Below the pieces are notes generated by a model. The model did no database searches and was not told where the DNA came from. It saw only the letters and a list, made by a program, of their open reading frames with translations. 64,000 bases of DNA from Aeromicrobium piscarium (GTDB taxonomy: Bacteria > Actinomycetota > Actinomycetes > Propionibacteriales > Nocardioidaceae), in the NCBI RefSeq assembly GCF_007421815.1, contig NZ_VLNT01000009.1:62001-126000 (forward strand), in the 5' to 3' direction. The translations under genes and the position numbers were made by a program. Shown piece by piece: positions 38,334 through 46,708 of the stretch; position 1 is the stretch's first letter, and every line of letters begins with the position of its first letter.

Positions 38334-39238
38334 CACGCACAGCGCTGATCACCCTGGCCCACGGCCGACACGATCACCTGCGCCGCCAGCAGGAGGCCCT
38401 CGGCGCCGGGACGATGCCGGTGGACTCCTACCGCGTGGTGGCGATGGACGATCCCTCGCTGACCCGGTGGCGCCCCGGCACCGCACCGGTCCCGCTGGTG
38501 GAGACGGTGGAGGCCGACGCCGCTGCGCTGCCGCTGGCGACGGCTCGCAACCGCGGTGCCGCGTCGGCTCTCCGCGACGGTGCGGAGTTGTTGATCTTCC
38601 TCGATGTCGACTGTCTGCCGGAGGACCGACTCGTCGAGGACTACGTCCGTGCGGCGCGCGCGCCGCACGGACGCGATGCGGTGCTCAGCGGCCCGGTCGC
38701 CTACCTTCCGCCGCCTCCGGCCGGAGGTTACGACCCCGGCCGGCTCGCCGCGATGGCCGATCCTCATCCGGCCCGACCCGCACCGCCGCGCGGTGCCGTG
38801 GTGCGCGATGACGACGGGCACACCCTGTTCTGGTCGCTGTCCTTCGCCGTGACGGCCGAGACCTGGCAGCGGATCGGCGGCTTCGACGAGCGCTATCGGG
38901 GGTATGGGGCCGAGGACACCGATTTCGGACAGCGGGCCCGGGCAGCAAGTGTGCCGATGGCATGGGTCGGCGGGGCGCGGGCCTATCACCAATATCATCC
39001 GACGAGCGATCCGCCGGTGCAGCATCTCCAGGACATCCTCCGCAACGCGCGCCAGTTCCATCGCACCTGGGGATGGTGGCCGATGCGCGGGTGGCTCGAT
39101 GCCTTCGTCGAACGTGGCCTCCTGGAACGCACCGAGGACGGCGCCTATCGCCGAACCGTCGATCAGTCGGCGGGCAGCGTGGCGAAGTCGATGAGTTCCT
39201 CGACCCGGCCGAGGAAGGCCGGCTCGAGGTCGGTGTAA
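38330..39238 (+). CDS. GT2 glycosyltransferase (operon gene 4)
   Basis: This 302-residue GT-A enzyme begins RTALITLAHGRHDHLRRQQE. PLATARNRGAASALRDGAE and FLDVDCLPEDRLVEDY hold the DVD metal site; WSLSFAVTAETWQRIGGFDE and YGAEDTDFGQRA hold the ED catalytic-base motif. ATG 38330 overlaps the preceding stop. The last 25 residues are low-complexity and lie antisense to the end of the convergent DUF3097 gene (76 bp overlap), so the functional protein probably ends near residue 275. Confidence 0.82.
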   Translation: MTRTALITLAHGRHDHLRRQQEALGAGTMPVDSYRVVAMDDPSLTRWRPGTAPVPLVETVEADAAALPLATARNRGAASALRDGAELLIFLDVDCLPEDRLVEDYVRAARAPHGRDAVLSGPVAYLPPPPAGGYDPGRLAAMADPHPARPAPPRGAVVRDDDGHTLFWSLSFAVTAETWQRIGGFDERYRGYGAEDTDFGQRARAASVPMAWVGGARAYHQYHPTSDPPVQHLQDILRNARQFHRTWGWWPMRGWLDAFVERGLLERTEDGAYRRTVDQSAGSVAKSMSSSTRPRKAGSRSV

Positions 39239-40005
39239 CTGTCGACCCGGCTCAGGATGTGCTTCCACGCCCGCGCGATGTCGGCCTGATCCCGATGGGG
39301 CCAGCCGAAGGATGCGCAGATCCCCTTCTTCCACTCCACTGACCGTGGGATGGTCGGCCAGGACGCGATCCCGAGGCGTTCGGGTTTGACGGCCTGCCAG
39401 ACATCCACATAGGGGTGCCCGACGACGAGGACGTGCGGCTGTCCCGAGAGCTGCTCGGCGATGCGCGACTCCTTGGAACCCGGGACGAGGTGGTCGACCA
39501 GCACGCCCAGACGGCGCCGGCTCGTGGGCGCGAAGTCGCGCACGATCGCCGGCAGGTCGTCGATGCCGCCCAGGAACTCCACGGCGACGCCCTCGGCCCG
39601 TAGGTCATCGCCCCAGACCTTCTCGACGAGCTCGGCATCGTGACGTCCCTCGACGTAGATGCGACTCGGCAGCGCGACCTTGGCACGGGTGTCGACCGCG
39701 ATCCGCGAGCCGGAGGCGGTGCGGGTCGCCTTCTGCGGCGCGGCGCGGACCGGGGCCACGAGCACGACGGGCTTGCCCTCGAGGAGGAAACCCGGGCCGA
39801 GCGGGAAGGTGCGGCGCTTGAGGCGGCGGTTCTCGAGCTCGACCGTGCCGAGATCGCGTTCGACCTTCATGATCTCGCCGACGAAGCCGCTGGTGGCCTC
39901 TTCGACCACGAGTCCCAGGTCGGCGGACTGCTCGGTGGAGCGCCCACGCGGGGGCTTGCGCCAGTCCCCGCCGAGCACATCGGAGCCGTAACGGTCAAAG
40001 GTCAT
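39163..40005 (-). CDS. DUF3097 family protein
   Basis: This 280-residue cytoplasmic protein matches the actinobacterial DUF3097 family in length and pattern. A beta-rich N-terminal segment (LVVEEATSGFVGEIMKVERD, PGFLLEGKPVVLV) precedes a Toprim-like core: SRIYVEGRHDAELVEKVWGD with an early Glu, GVLVDHLVPGSKESRIA with Asp, and VLVVGHPYVDVWQ. The Toprim resemblance suggests nucleic-acid chemistry, but no function is established that I know of. Its ATG lies 11 bases inside the end of the upstream minus-strand gene, so the two form an operon. Its 3' end overlaps the convergent GT2 gene. Confidence 0.8.
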   Translation of the reverse strand: MTFDRYGSDVLGGDWRKPPRGRSTEQSADLGLVVEEATSGFVGEIMKVERDLGTVELENRRLKRRTFPLGPGFLLEGKPVVLVAPVRAAPQKATRTASGSRIAVDTRAKVALPSRIYVEGRHDAELVEKVWGDDLRAEGVAVEFLGGIDDLPAIVRDFAPTSRRRLGVLVDHLVPGSKESRIAEQLSGQPHVLVVGHPYVDVWQAVKPERLGIASWPTIPRSVEWKKGICASFGWPHRDQADIARAWKHILSRVDSYTDLEPAFLGRVEELIDFATLPAD

Positions 40006-40423
40006 GGACGACCTCCAGCAGTCGTTGGTGGAAGGACTCGATCTCGTCCTTGGAGCCGCTGTCGAGGGTGGAGTCGGCGATGAGGCCCAGGGCGAGGTCG
40101 ACCGCGGCCGGCCAGCTGTCGGGGACATCGGCAGAGGGAGCCTCGGGCGCTATGAGGGCGCCGAGCGCGACCCGCGGTGGTTCGCCGGGGAGCGTCACGA
40201 CCATGACGAGCTCGCCGCCAGCAGGGCCGTCGCCCAGGTAGGAGACCTCCACGAAAGCGTCGCCGACCTGCGCGGACCACACCCCGACCAGCGAGCCGCC
40301 GCGAGACTCGTGTGCGATCCGCTGCCCGTCCGGTGTCGTCACGGCATAGGGGGTGTAGGTCAGCACGTCGTCGCCGGAGGTGACCGTGATCGCCCCGTCG
40401 GGCCGTACGTTGAGCTCGGTCAT
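39995..40423 (-). CDS. Unknown 142-residue protein
   Basis: I do not recognise this family. The protein begins TELNVRPDGAITVTSGDD, is beta-rich in its first 90 residues, and ends in an acidic helical tail (GSKDEIESFHQRLLEVVHDL). There is no signal peptide or membrane segment. Its 3' end overlaps the DUF3097 start by 11 bases, so the two are coupled. Its ATG lies five bases from the outer end of inverted-repeat element 5, leaving no room for a conventional promoter outside the element. Confidence 0.6.
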   Translation of the reverse strand: MTELNVRPDGAITVTSGDDVLTYTPYAVTTPDGQRIAHESRGGSLVGVWSAQVGDAFVEVSYLGDGPAGGELVMVVTLPGEPPRVALGALIAPEAPSADVPDSWPAAVDLALGLIADSTLDSGSKDEIESFHQRLLEVVHDL

Positions 40424-40427
40424 CTGG

Positions 40428-40636
40428 CTAGTGTCCCGTGTTGGGAGTTCGTTGCCGAGAGGCGTCGTCTGGGTGGATGCTCCGCCAGGCGGCGGAGCGC
40501 GGCTCCCCCAAGCACTCCGCTGCGCTCCGTGCCAGGGAGGTACCCCCAGGCTGGGCGCCTTTCGAGCGACGCCAACGCAGCGGAGCGCCGCCCAGGCGGC
40601 GAAAGGCGGTGATGAACTCTCGACACGGGACACTAG
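40428..40636. repeat. Intergenic inverted-repeat element 5 (MITE-like)
   Basis: Terminal inverted repeats at 40428-40454 and 40610-40636 match at 22 of 27 positions, with the outer 14 bp (CTAGTGTCCCGTGT) perfect. The 155-bp interior is GC-rich with nested palindromes (GCCAGGCGGCGGAGCGC, GCGGAGCGCCGCCCAGG). It shares its core with element 4. It fills the divergent gap between the 142-residue gene and hrcA, ending one base before the CIRCE operator. Size and termini recall a non-autonomous transposable element; no ORF is supported. Confidence 0.75.
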
Positions 40637-40637
40637 A

Positions 40638-40664
40638 CTGGCACTTGACCATCGAGAGTGCCAG
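40638..40664 (+). promoter_or_regulatory. CIRCE operator of hrcA-dnaJ
   Basis: CTGGCACTT, nine bases, GAGTGCCAG matches the CIRCE layout (TTAGCACTC-N9-GAGTGCTAA) in spacing and core GCACT/AGTGC. It lies 26 bp before the hrcA ATG. HrcA itself should bind here, giving autoregulated heat-shock control of hrcA-dnaJ. Confidence 0.85.
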
Positions 40665-40690
40665 CGCGACACGGGGAGGTGACCGCGATC

Positions 40691-41719
40691 ATGTCGGAGG
40701 AACGCCGCCTGGACGTGCTCCGCGCCATCGTGGAGGACTACGTCGCGACCCAGGAACCGGTGGGGTCGCGCGCGCTGGTCGACCGGCACCATCTCGGCGT
40801 ATCGCCGGCCACCATCCGCAACGACATGGCCGCCTTGGAGGACGAGGGGTATATCACCCAGCCGCACACCAGCGCGGGTCGCATCCCCACCGACAAGGGC
40901 TACCGAATGTTCGTGGACCGGCTGGCGACGGTCAAGGCGATGTCGCCGGCCGAGCGCCGTGCCATCGAGACCTTCCTGGCCGAGGCCCTGGACGTCGACG
41001 ATGTGGTGCGTCGCAGCGTCAAGGTGCTCGCCCAGCTCACCAATCAGGTGGCGATCGTCCAGTACCCGTCGCTGACGCGCTCGACCGTCCGTCACGTCGA
41101 GGTCGTGGCGCTGGACGGCGCTCGGGTGCTGCTGGTGGTCATCACCAGCAGCGGACGCGTCGAGCAGCGCATCGTCGAGCTGGTCGAGACGCCGAGCGAG
41201 GAGCTGCTCTCGGATCTGCGCGGCCGGCTGGTCCGCGCCACGGTCGGCCAGCGCCTGCCCGAGGCGGCGCTGCGGCTGGCCGAGCTGATCGACGGGGTCG
41301 AGCCCGGGGACCGTCCGATCGTCACGAGCATCGTCACGACGCTGAGCCACACGCTGTCGGGGGAGCGCTCCGAGGAGCGCATCGCCGTCGGCGGCACGGC
41401 GAATCTGGCGCGTTTCGGTGCCGACTTCGACACTGCGATCCGCCCGGTGCTCGAGGCGTTGGAGGAGCAGGTCGTCCTGTTGAAGCTGCTCGGCGAGGCG
41501 ACCCGCGGCCCGGGTGACGCGGCACAGGTGCGCATCGGGATGGAGACCGGGCACGACGGCCTCTCCGGTACGGCGGTGGTCTCGTCGGGTTATGGGTCCG
41601 ATGCGGAGATCCTGGCGCGGCTCGGTACCGTCGGACCTACGCGCATGGACTATCCGGGCACGATGGCCGCCGTGTCGGCCGTGGCCCGTTACGTCGGACG
41701 AATCCTCGCGGACGGTTGA
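40691..41719 (+). CDS. hrcA: Heat-inducible transcription repressor HrcA
   Basis: HrcA binds CIRCE and represses heat-shock genes. The 342-residue protein begins [20 protein letters not shown] with a winged-helix domain ([23 protein letters not shown] split by the recognition helix), [20 protein letters not shown], then the GAF-like dimerisation and insert domains. ATG 40691 is preferred; the in-frame GTG at 40658 lies within the CIRCE operator and GGGGAG precedes the ATG. The dnaJ ATG follows after 25 bases. This arrangement is the normal actinobacterial one. Confidence 0.94.
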   Translation: MSEERRLDVLRAIVEDYVATQEPVGSRALVDRHHLGVSPATIRNDMAALEDEGYITQPHTSAGRIPTDKGYRMFVDRLATVKAMSPAERRAIETFLAEALDVDDVVRRSVKVLAQLTNQVAIVQYPSLTRSTVRHVEVVALDGARVLLVVITSSGRVEQRIVELVETPSEELLSDLRGRLVRATVGQRLPEAALRLAELIDGVEPGDRPIVTSIVTTLSHTLSGERSEERIAVGGTANLARFGADFDTAIRPVLEALEEQVVLLKLLGEATRGPGDAAQVRIGMETGHDGLSGTAVVSSGYGSDAEILARLGTVGPTRMDYPGTMAAVSAVARYVGRILADG

Positions 41720-41744
41720 TCCCGCGATCGGGTGAGAGAAGGAC

Positions 41745-42902
41745 ATGGCACAGGACTATTACGCACTGCTGGGTGTCTCGCGTGATGCGAGCGCCGAGGA
41801 GCTGAAGAAGGCTTATCGCAAGGCCGCGCGGCGGCTGCATCCGGACGTCAACGACGCTCCGGATGCCGCCGAGCAGTTCAAAGAGGTCTCGCTGGCCTAT
41901 GAGGTCCTCGCGGATCCGGACAAGCGAGCCGTCTACGACCGTGGCGGCGATCCGCTCTCCAGCGGCGGCATGGGCGGCGGCTTCGGCCAGGGTGGCTTCA
42001 ACTTCGACGACATCATGGACGCCTTCTTCGGCCAGGGCGGCGCGAGCCGCGGGCCCAAGTCGCGGGTCCAGCGCGGATCCGACGCGTTGCTGCGCGTGGT
42101 GGTCACGCTTCCCGAGGCCGCCTTCGGCGTGACCCGCGAGCTCAAGGTCGACACCGCGATCGTCTGTCTGCTGTGCAACGGCTCCGGGGCGAGTGAGGGA
42201 TCGGAGCCCGTGACCTGCGGCACCTGCCACGGACACGGCGAGGTGCAGTCGGTGCAGCGGTCGCTGCTCGGCGATATCCGCACCTCGCGGCCGTGCCCCA
42301 CCTGCCGCGGCTTCGGCACGATCATCCCCGACCCGTGCGCGGAGTGCGGCGGCGACGGGCGCGTCCGGGCGCGTCGCACCATCTCGGTCAACATCCCCGG
42401 GGGCGTCGACGACGGCAACCGCATCCAGCTCGCGGGGGAGGGCGAGGTCGGCACCGGCGGTGGCCCGGCGGGCGATCTCTATGTCGAGGTCCGGGTGCAA
42501 CGCCACGAGGTGTTCACGCGTCAGGGTGATCAGCTCGCCTGCCAGATCGCCGTGCCGATGACGGCCGCCGCGCTGGGGACCCGTATCGAGATCCCCACCC
42601 TGGAGTCCGAGCGGCCCGATCTCGGCGATGCGCCGGCCACGGTGCCGATCGACATCCCTTCTGGCACGCAGTCGGGCGAGACGGTCACCGTCCGCGGTCA
42701 GGGTGTCCAGCGGCTGCGTGGCAGCGGCCGCGGCGATCTGACGGTGCAGGTGATCGTCGAGACTCCGAGCGATCTCGACGACCGTCAGCGCGAGCTGCTG
42801 GCCGAGCTCGCATCGCTGCGCGGCGAGGAACGACCCGAGCCGGTGGTCGCCCACTCGCACCGCCACGGTGTCTTCGGTCGCATCCGCGACGCCTTCCGCT
42901 GA
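41745..42902 (+). CDS. dnaJ: Chaperone DnaJ
   Basis: This 385-residue type I J-protein is a co-chaperone of DnaK. The J domain has the HPD motif (RRLHPDVNDAPDAAEQ). A Gly/Phe-rich linker follows (GGGFGQGGFNFDD). Four zinc-finger repeats are CLLCNGSG, CGTCHGHG, CPTCRGFG and CAECGGDG. The C-terminal substrate domains follow. The ATG has AGAAGGA upstream. It is the partner of hrcA and not of a dnaK operon, so it is the second (DnaJ2-type) copy usual in actinobacteria. The rsmE gene often found next is absent. Confidence 0.95.
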   Translation: MAQDYYALLGVSRDASAEELKKAYRKAARRLHPDVNDAPDAAEQFKEVSLAYEVLADPDKRAVYDRGGDPLSSGGMGGGFGQGGFNFDDIMDAFFGQGGASRGPKSRVQRGSDALLRVVVTLPEAAFGVTRELKVDTAIVCLLCNGSGASEGSEPVTCGTCHGHGEVQSVQRSLLGDIRTSRPCPTCRGFGTIIPDPCAECGGDGRVRARRTISVNIPGGVDDGNRIQLAGEGEVGTGGGPAGDLYVEVRVQRHEVFTRQGDQLACQIAVPMTAAALGTRIEIPTLESERPDLGDAPATVPIDIPSGTQSGETVTVRGQGVQRLRGSGRGDLTVQVIVETPSDLDDRQRELLAELASLRGEERPEPVVAHSHRHGVFGRIRDAFR

Positions 42903-42929
42903 TCTCGATTTCGTCGAGGGGTCAAAAAA

Positions 42930-42958
42930 TCGACTGCTGAGTTGATTTTTGGTATATT
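42930..42958 (+). promoter_or_regulatory. Promoter and operator of the Nudix-tetR operon
   Basis: TCGACT, 17 bases, TATATT forms a good sigma-70-type promoter, with GTG six bases after the -10. An inverted repeat at 42923-42952 (CAAAAAATCGAC with GTTGATTTTTGG, 10 of 12 paired) covers the -35 and spacer, a likely site for the TetR protein encoded downstream. Confidence 0.65.
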
Positions 42959-42964
42959 CGGTGA

Positions 42965-43783
42965 GTGTCACGCGACCAGCTGTTCTCACCCATGCCTGCG
43001 CAACTGATCGACCACGCCCGCACCTTCGACGGGAACGCGGTTGCACCGCGTGACGCCGCCACGGTCGCCTTGGTCAGGTTCGATGACCGGCAGATCTTCA
43101 CGTACCTGCTCCAGCGGGTGTCGACGATGACGTTCGCTTCGGGGTTCAGCGTTTTCCCTGGCGGAGGCGTCGGTGACCAGGATTGGGATCCGGATCTACC
43201 GTTCGCTGCGGGCATCGACCAGATCGCACGAGCATTCGGCTGTGATCCTCACGAGGCGCGCGCCGTGGTGGCCGCGGCCGTGCGCGAGACCTTCGAGGAG
43301 ACCGGCGTTCTGCTCGCAGATCCTGTCGATGCGTCCAGCGCGATGGACGAGACCGCCCTGGAACTCGACCGGATCCGATTGATCGACGGAACCTCAGGTC
43401 TCACGGACATCCTGGAGCGGCACGGCTACGCGATCCAGCCCGGACTTCTCCGGCCGTGGGGGCGATGGATCACGCCGGACTTCGAACCACGCAGGTATGA
43501 TGCCAGGTTCTTCGTGGCGCGGGTTCCCCACGGTCAACGGGTGCGGCACGTCTCCACGGAGGCCGAGACGAGCGCGTGGGTCGAGCTCGAGGACGCCGTG
43601 ATGGCGGCTGAACGAGGCGACATCCGGTTGCTTCCGCCGACGTTGACGACGTGTCGAGAACTCGTCGAACGTTTCCGTGACGGGACCTTGATGGCACAGG
43701 TTGACCGGCGTGTTCCCGTCAGGACGGGACGGGCAGTCGAGATCGAGGGTGAATTGTTCATCGAGCACCTCGTGCGATCATGA
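42965..43783 (+). CDS. NUDT19/RP2p-like Nudix hydrolase
   Basis: In this 272-residue Nudix protein the box is split: FPGGGVGD at residues 64-71 is separated by about 35 residues from RETFEETGVLL at 107-117. Such an insertion is typical of NUDT19 and related acyl-CoA diphosphatases, which hydrolyse CoA esters to 4'-phosphopantetheine derivatives. Inference: it controls CoA or acyl-CoA pools for this island. The GTG start is leaderless-type (TATATT, six bases). tetR follows 46 bases downstream on the same strand. Confidence 0.8.
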   Translation: MSRDQLFSPMPAQLIDHARTFDGNAVAPRDAATVALVRFDDRQIFTYLLQRVSTMTFASGFSVFPGGGVGDQDWDPDLPFAAGIDQIARAFGCDPHEARAVVAAAVRETFEETGVLLADPVDASSAMDETALELDRIRLIDGTSGLTDILERHGYAIQPGLLRPWGRWITPDFEPRRYDARFFVARVPHGQRVRHVSTEAETSAWVELEDAVMAAERGDIRLLPPTLTTCRELVERFRDGTLMAQVDRRVPVRTGRAVEIEGELFIEHLVRS

Positions 43784-43829
43784 ATACCGAGTCGATCGTG
43801 AACACCGAGTGTGAGGTAGTGACAGTGCC

Positions 43830-44474
43830 ATGAGCGCGACCAACGACATGACCGTGGGTTCCCCAGACCTGCAACGCGATCAGCCGAAGAGCCGTGTCGA
43901 GCGGAAGCGTGAGGAGCGGATCGAACGGATCCTGCGCGTCGCGTCCATCGTGCTGGCCGAACACGGGTACCATAACACGTCGCTCGAGATGATTGCGGAC
44001 CGCCTGGACCTGACGAAGGCATCGCTCTACCACTACTACGACAGCAAGGACTCGCTCTTCGAGGCGTGCTTGGAGCGAGTCGCCCTGAAATCGATCCAGA
44101 CGCTGAACGAGATCTCGCGTTCTGAAGGCTCTGCCACCGAGCGTCTGCGCGCGCTGATCGTCGGGCACCTCGACATCCTGATCAGCAGTGACCGTGAGTT
44201 GGCGAGGCTCTACGTCCAGCAGCTCGACTGGCCCGAGTCGATGCTTGATTCCATCCGTCGCTGGCGCTCCGAGCACCGAGCGCCCTTCGATCGGGTGATC
44301 GAGGAGGGCATCTCGACCGGAGAGTTCAGTCCTCGCGACGACCTGGTCGCCCGACACTGCATGTTCGGCGCAATGAACTATCTGCCGGTATGGTTCCGTA
44401 GCCGCGGCAAGGACGAGGACCGCCGCGTCATCGACAGCGTCGCGGAAGAACTCGTCGCCATGTTCGCGGGGTGA
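43830..44474 (+). CDS. TetR-family transcriptional regulator
   Basis: This 214-residue repressor has an N-terminal helix-turn-helix (RILRVASIVLAEHGYHNTS, then MIADRLDLTKASLYHYYDSK) and an all-helical ligand domain. The pattern is like FadR/KstR2-type regulators that sense acyl-CoAs. It is co-directional with the Nudix gene and convergent with the flavoprotein gene. Likely targets are the palindromes at 42.92, 46.71 and the 50.0-50.15 kb region, which share GTCAA/TTGAY half-sites. An imperfect direct repeat (ACCGAGT) precedes its ATG. Confidence 0.85.
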   Translation: MSATNDMTVGSPDLQRDQPKSRVERKREERIERILRVASIVLAEHGYHNTSLEMIADRLDLTKASLYHYYDSKDSLFEACLERVALKSIQTLNEISRSEGSATERLRALIVGHLDILISSDRELARLYVQQLDWPESMLDSIRRWRSEHRAPFDRVIEEGISTGEFSPRDDLVARHCMFGAMNYLPVWFRSRGKDEDRRVIDSVAEELVAMFAG

Positions 44475-44489
44475 CCGGCCGGGCCGTCG

Positions 44490-45500
44490 TCACGCCCCCA
44501 GGATTCGACGCGCCTCGGCGGCCATCTCCTCGATGAAGGTGCCGATCGACACGATGCTGTGGATCCCGCTGGCCACCTGTCCCATGGGCATGATGCCCCG
44601 CACGGTGTCACCGGTTTCCTGAGCCGAGATGATGCGCGCGTCCTTCCAGCGGGACAGTTCGTCCCCGGTCATGCGGTCCTCGGCGACGATCTCGAGGAGC
44701 TCGCGCACGCCTTCGTTCGCCAGACCTCGTGCGGGTCCGTAGATCGCGGGGAAGGTGGTGTCGCCGCCTTCGGTCATCGCAAGCACTTCACGGGCGTAGG
44801 CAGGATGCCAATCGACGTTCTCCTCGGTGGCGATGAATCGCGTTCCCATGGCCACGCCGCTCGCACCCAGTGCCAGTGCCGCTGCCATGGTGCGCCCGTC
44901 ACGGACGCCGCCCGAGACGATGACCGGGATCGAGACCGCTTCGGTCACGTTGGGTGCCAGGACGAAGGTGTGGACCGGATGAGCGTGGGTGTGACCTCCC
45001 ATTTCGTACCCTGAGGCGATCACGGCGTCGACCCCGGCTTGTTCAGCCTTGATCGCATGCCGCGTGGAGCCGACCTTGTGGATGTGGGTCACTCCTGAGG
45101 CCTTGATCGCCTCGCGGAATTCGCCGGGGAAGCCGGCGCTGGTGATGATCGTGGTCACGGCCGTGCGCACGGCGTCGCTTTCTTCGCGTGACTCGATCAA
45201 CGCCGAGATGTAGGCCTCGGTCGATGACAGGACGCGACCTTCGGCGTCACGCCCCACGGGCACGTTGACCGCGAACGGGCCGGTGTGTTCGGTCGCGACT
45301 TCGAGCAGAAAGTCCTTCATCGTCGCTTTGCCCTCGACGGGAGGTTTGGTCATGCCGGGGATGCTCACGGTGCCCAGCCCGCCAGCCTTGGAGACGGCGA
45401 TCGCGATCGCGTTCGTCCGAAACGGTCCCATGCCGTCCTGGATGATCGGGTGGCGTGTGCCCAGGAGGGCAGTGAGACGCTCGGTGGAGGCGTAGGTCAT
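44490..45500 (-). CDS. Nitronate monooxygenase-family flavoprotein (IpdC/FabK-like)
   Basis: This 336-residue FMN TIM-barrel protein begins LLGTRHPIIQDGMGPFRTN. GVDAVIASGYEMGGHT, IPVIVSGGVRDGRT and LGASGVAMGTRFIATEE form the flavin site. Family members include nitronate monooxygenases, FabK enoyl reductases and IpdC, an oxidoreductase in steroid C/D-ring degradation. In this acyl-CoA setting an enoyl-CoA or diketo-acid oxidoreductase role is more plausible than nitroalkane oxidation. It follows the thiolase-like gene by 25 bases on the minus strand. Confidence 0.75.
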   Translation of the reverse strand: MTYASTERLTALLGTRHPIIQDGMGPFRTNAIAIAVSKAGGLGTVSIPGMTKPPVEGKATMKDFLLEVATEHTGPFAVNVPVGRDAEGRVLSSTEAYISALIESREESDAVRTAVTTIITSAGFPGEFREAIKASGVTHIHKVGSTRHAIKAEQAGVDAVIASGYEMGGHTHAHPVHTFVLAPNVTEAVSIPVIVSGGVRDGRTMAAALALGASGVAMGTRFIATEENVDWHPAYAREVLAMTEGGDTTFPAIYGPARGLANEGVRELLEIVAEDRMTGDELSRWKDARIISAQETGDTVRGIMPMGQVASGIHSIVSIGTFIEEMAAEARRILGA

Positions 45501-45525
45501 GGCGAGTTCCCTTCGTCGTGGGTGG

Positions 45526-46677
45526 TCATCGGTCTTGAGTGAGGATGAGGGCCGAGCCGTCGACGAGAGCCCCGGACGTCACGACCGCGACCTCGTGCGC
45601 CGCGGACTGTCGGACCCCGGCGCGTCCCTGGATCTGTTGGACGGCTTCGGCCACGGTGTTCATGCCGTGGACGTATCCCTCGGCGAGGAGCCCGCCGTGG
45701 GTGTTGACGGGTAGGCGGCCGTCCACGCCTGTCGCGCCGGACTTGAACATTGGTCCGGAACCGCCCCGTTCCGCGAGTCCGAGGCCTTCGAGCGTCATGA
45801 GGACGGTGCTGGTGAAGCAATCATAGATCTCGGCCACATCGACGTCACCAGGACCGAGGCCAGCGCGGCCGAAGAGTTCATCGCGCAGGAGCGTCGCATA
45901 GTTGGTGGTGTAGTCCTGATAGAGAACGTGGTCGCCGATGTCGAGACCGGGATGGCGGCCCGCACGATAGGCGGTCGACGCCAGGACCGCCGGCGGGTGG
46001 CGCAGGTCCCGAGCGCGCTCCAGGGACGTAACGAGCACGGCACAGGCGCCGTCGATCTCGCTGGTGCAGTCGGCCACGCGGAACGGCGACGCCACCCAGG
46101 GGGAAGCCAGGTAGCCTTCGTAGTCGAGCGGCCGGTCCTTCAGGACAGCGCGATCGTTGAGGCTGGCCCAGTGACGTTGAGCGACGGCCACGGCACCGAG
46201 ATCACTCTCGTCCTGTCCCGTCTCGTGCAGAAACCGACGCGCCCACATGCCGATGTACATCAGGTAGGCGTTATATCCGATGGGGTAGCGGTACTGGCCA
46301 GCGCCGCCGGCCATCACCGCGGTCCCCACTTTGGCGCCCGATCGGCCGTTCATCGCCCGGAAGACGATGACGTTCTTGGCCATGCCGGACCGGATCGCCG
46401 CTGCGGCGGCACCGATGAGGAAGCTGGGCGACTGGCCGCCCATGTTGAGGTCGAGGATGTACCGACTCTCGGGCACACCGAGGATCGTCGCCACCGCCTC
46501 GCAACTGACTGAGTCACTCCCGATCATGAAGCTGGAGATCCCATCGACCTCGTCGATCGGAAGACCTGCGTCGTCACAGGCCGCTTGGGCAGCTTCGGCC
46601 GCAAGGTCCAAGATGCTGCGGCCGGAGTTTCTGGAAAAACTCGTGTACCCGACGCCCGCGAGCGCAATGTCATTCAT
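45526..46677 (-). CDS. SCP2/Ltp-type thiolase-like protein lacking the active-site Cys
   Basis: The 383-residue thiolase-fold protein begins NDIALAGVGYTSFSRNSGRS. The region that carries the nucleophilic Cys in true thiolases reads NMGGQSPSFLIGAAAAAI (about residues 75-95), with no Cys. VAEIYDCFTSTVLMTLEGLG and LPVNTHGGLLAEGYVHGMNT are typical of the Ltp/SCPx family, including Ltp2, whose partner is a DUF35 protein and which catalyses retro-aldol cleavage in sterol side-chain degradation. A DUF35 gene lies 0.9 kb away. Divergent from the enoyl-CoA hydratase gene, sharing an operator region. Confidence 0.8.
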   Translation of the reverse strand: MNDIALAGVGYTSFSRNSGRSILDLAAEAAQAACDDAGLPIDEVDGISSFMIGSDSVSCEAVATILGVPESRYILDLNMGGQSPSFLIGAAAAAIRSGMAKNVIVFRAMNGRSGAKVGTAVMAGGAGQYRYPIGYNAYLMYIGMWARRFLHETGQDESDLGAVAVAQRHWASLNDRAVLKDRPLDYEGYLASPWVASPFRVADCTSEIDGACAVLVTSLERARDLRHPPAVLASTAYRAGRHPGLDIGDHVLYQDYTTNYATLLRDELFGRAGLGPGDVDVAEIYDCFTSTVLMTLEGLGLAERGGSGPMFKSGATGVDGRLPVNTHGGLLAEGYVHGMNTVAEAVQQIQGRAGVRQSAAHEVAVVTSGALVDGSALILTQDR

Positions 46678-46708
46678 GAAGCCACCTTCGGTTCGACAGG
46701 ACTCAATC

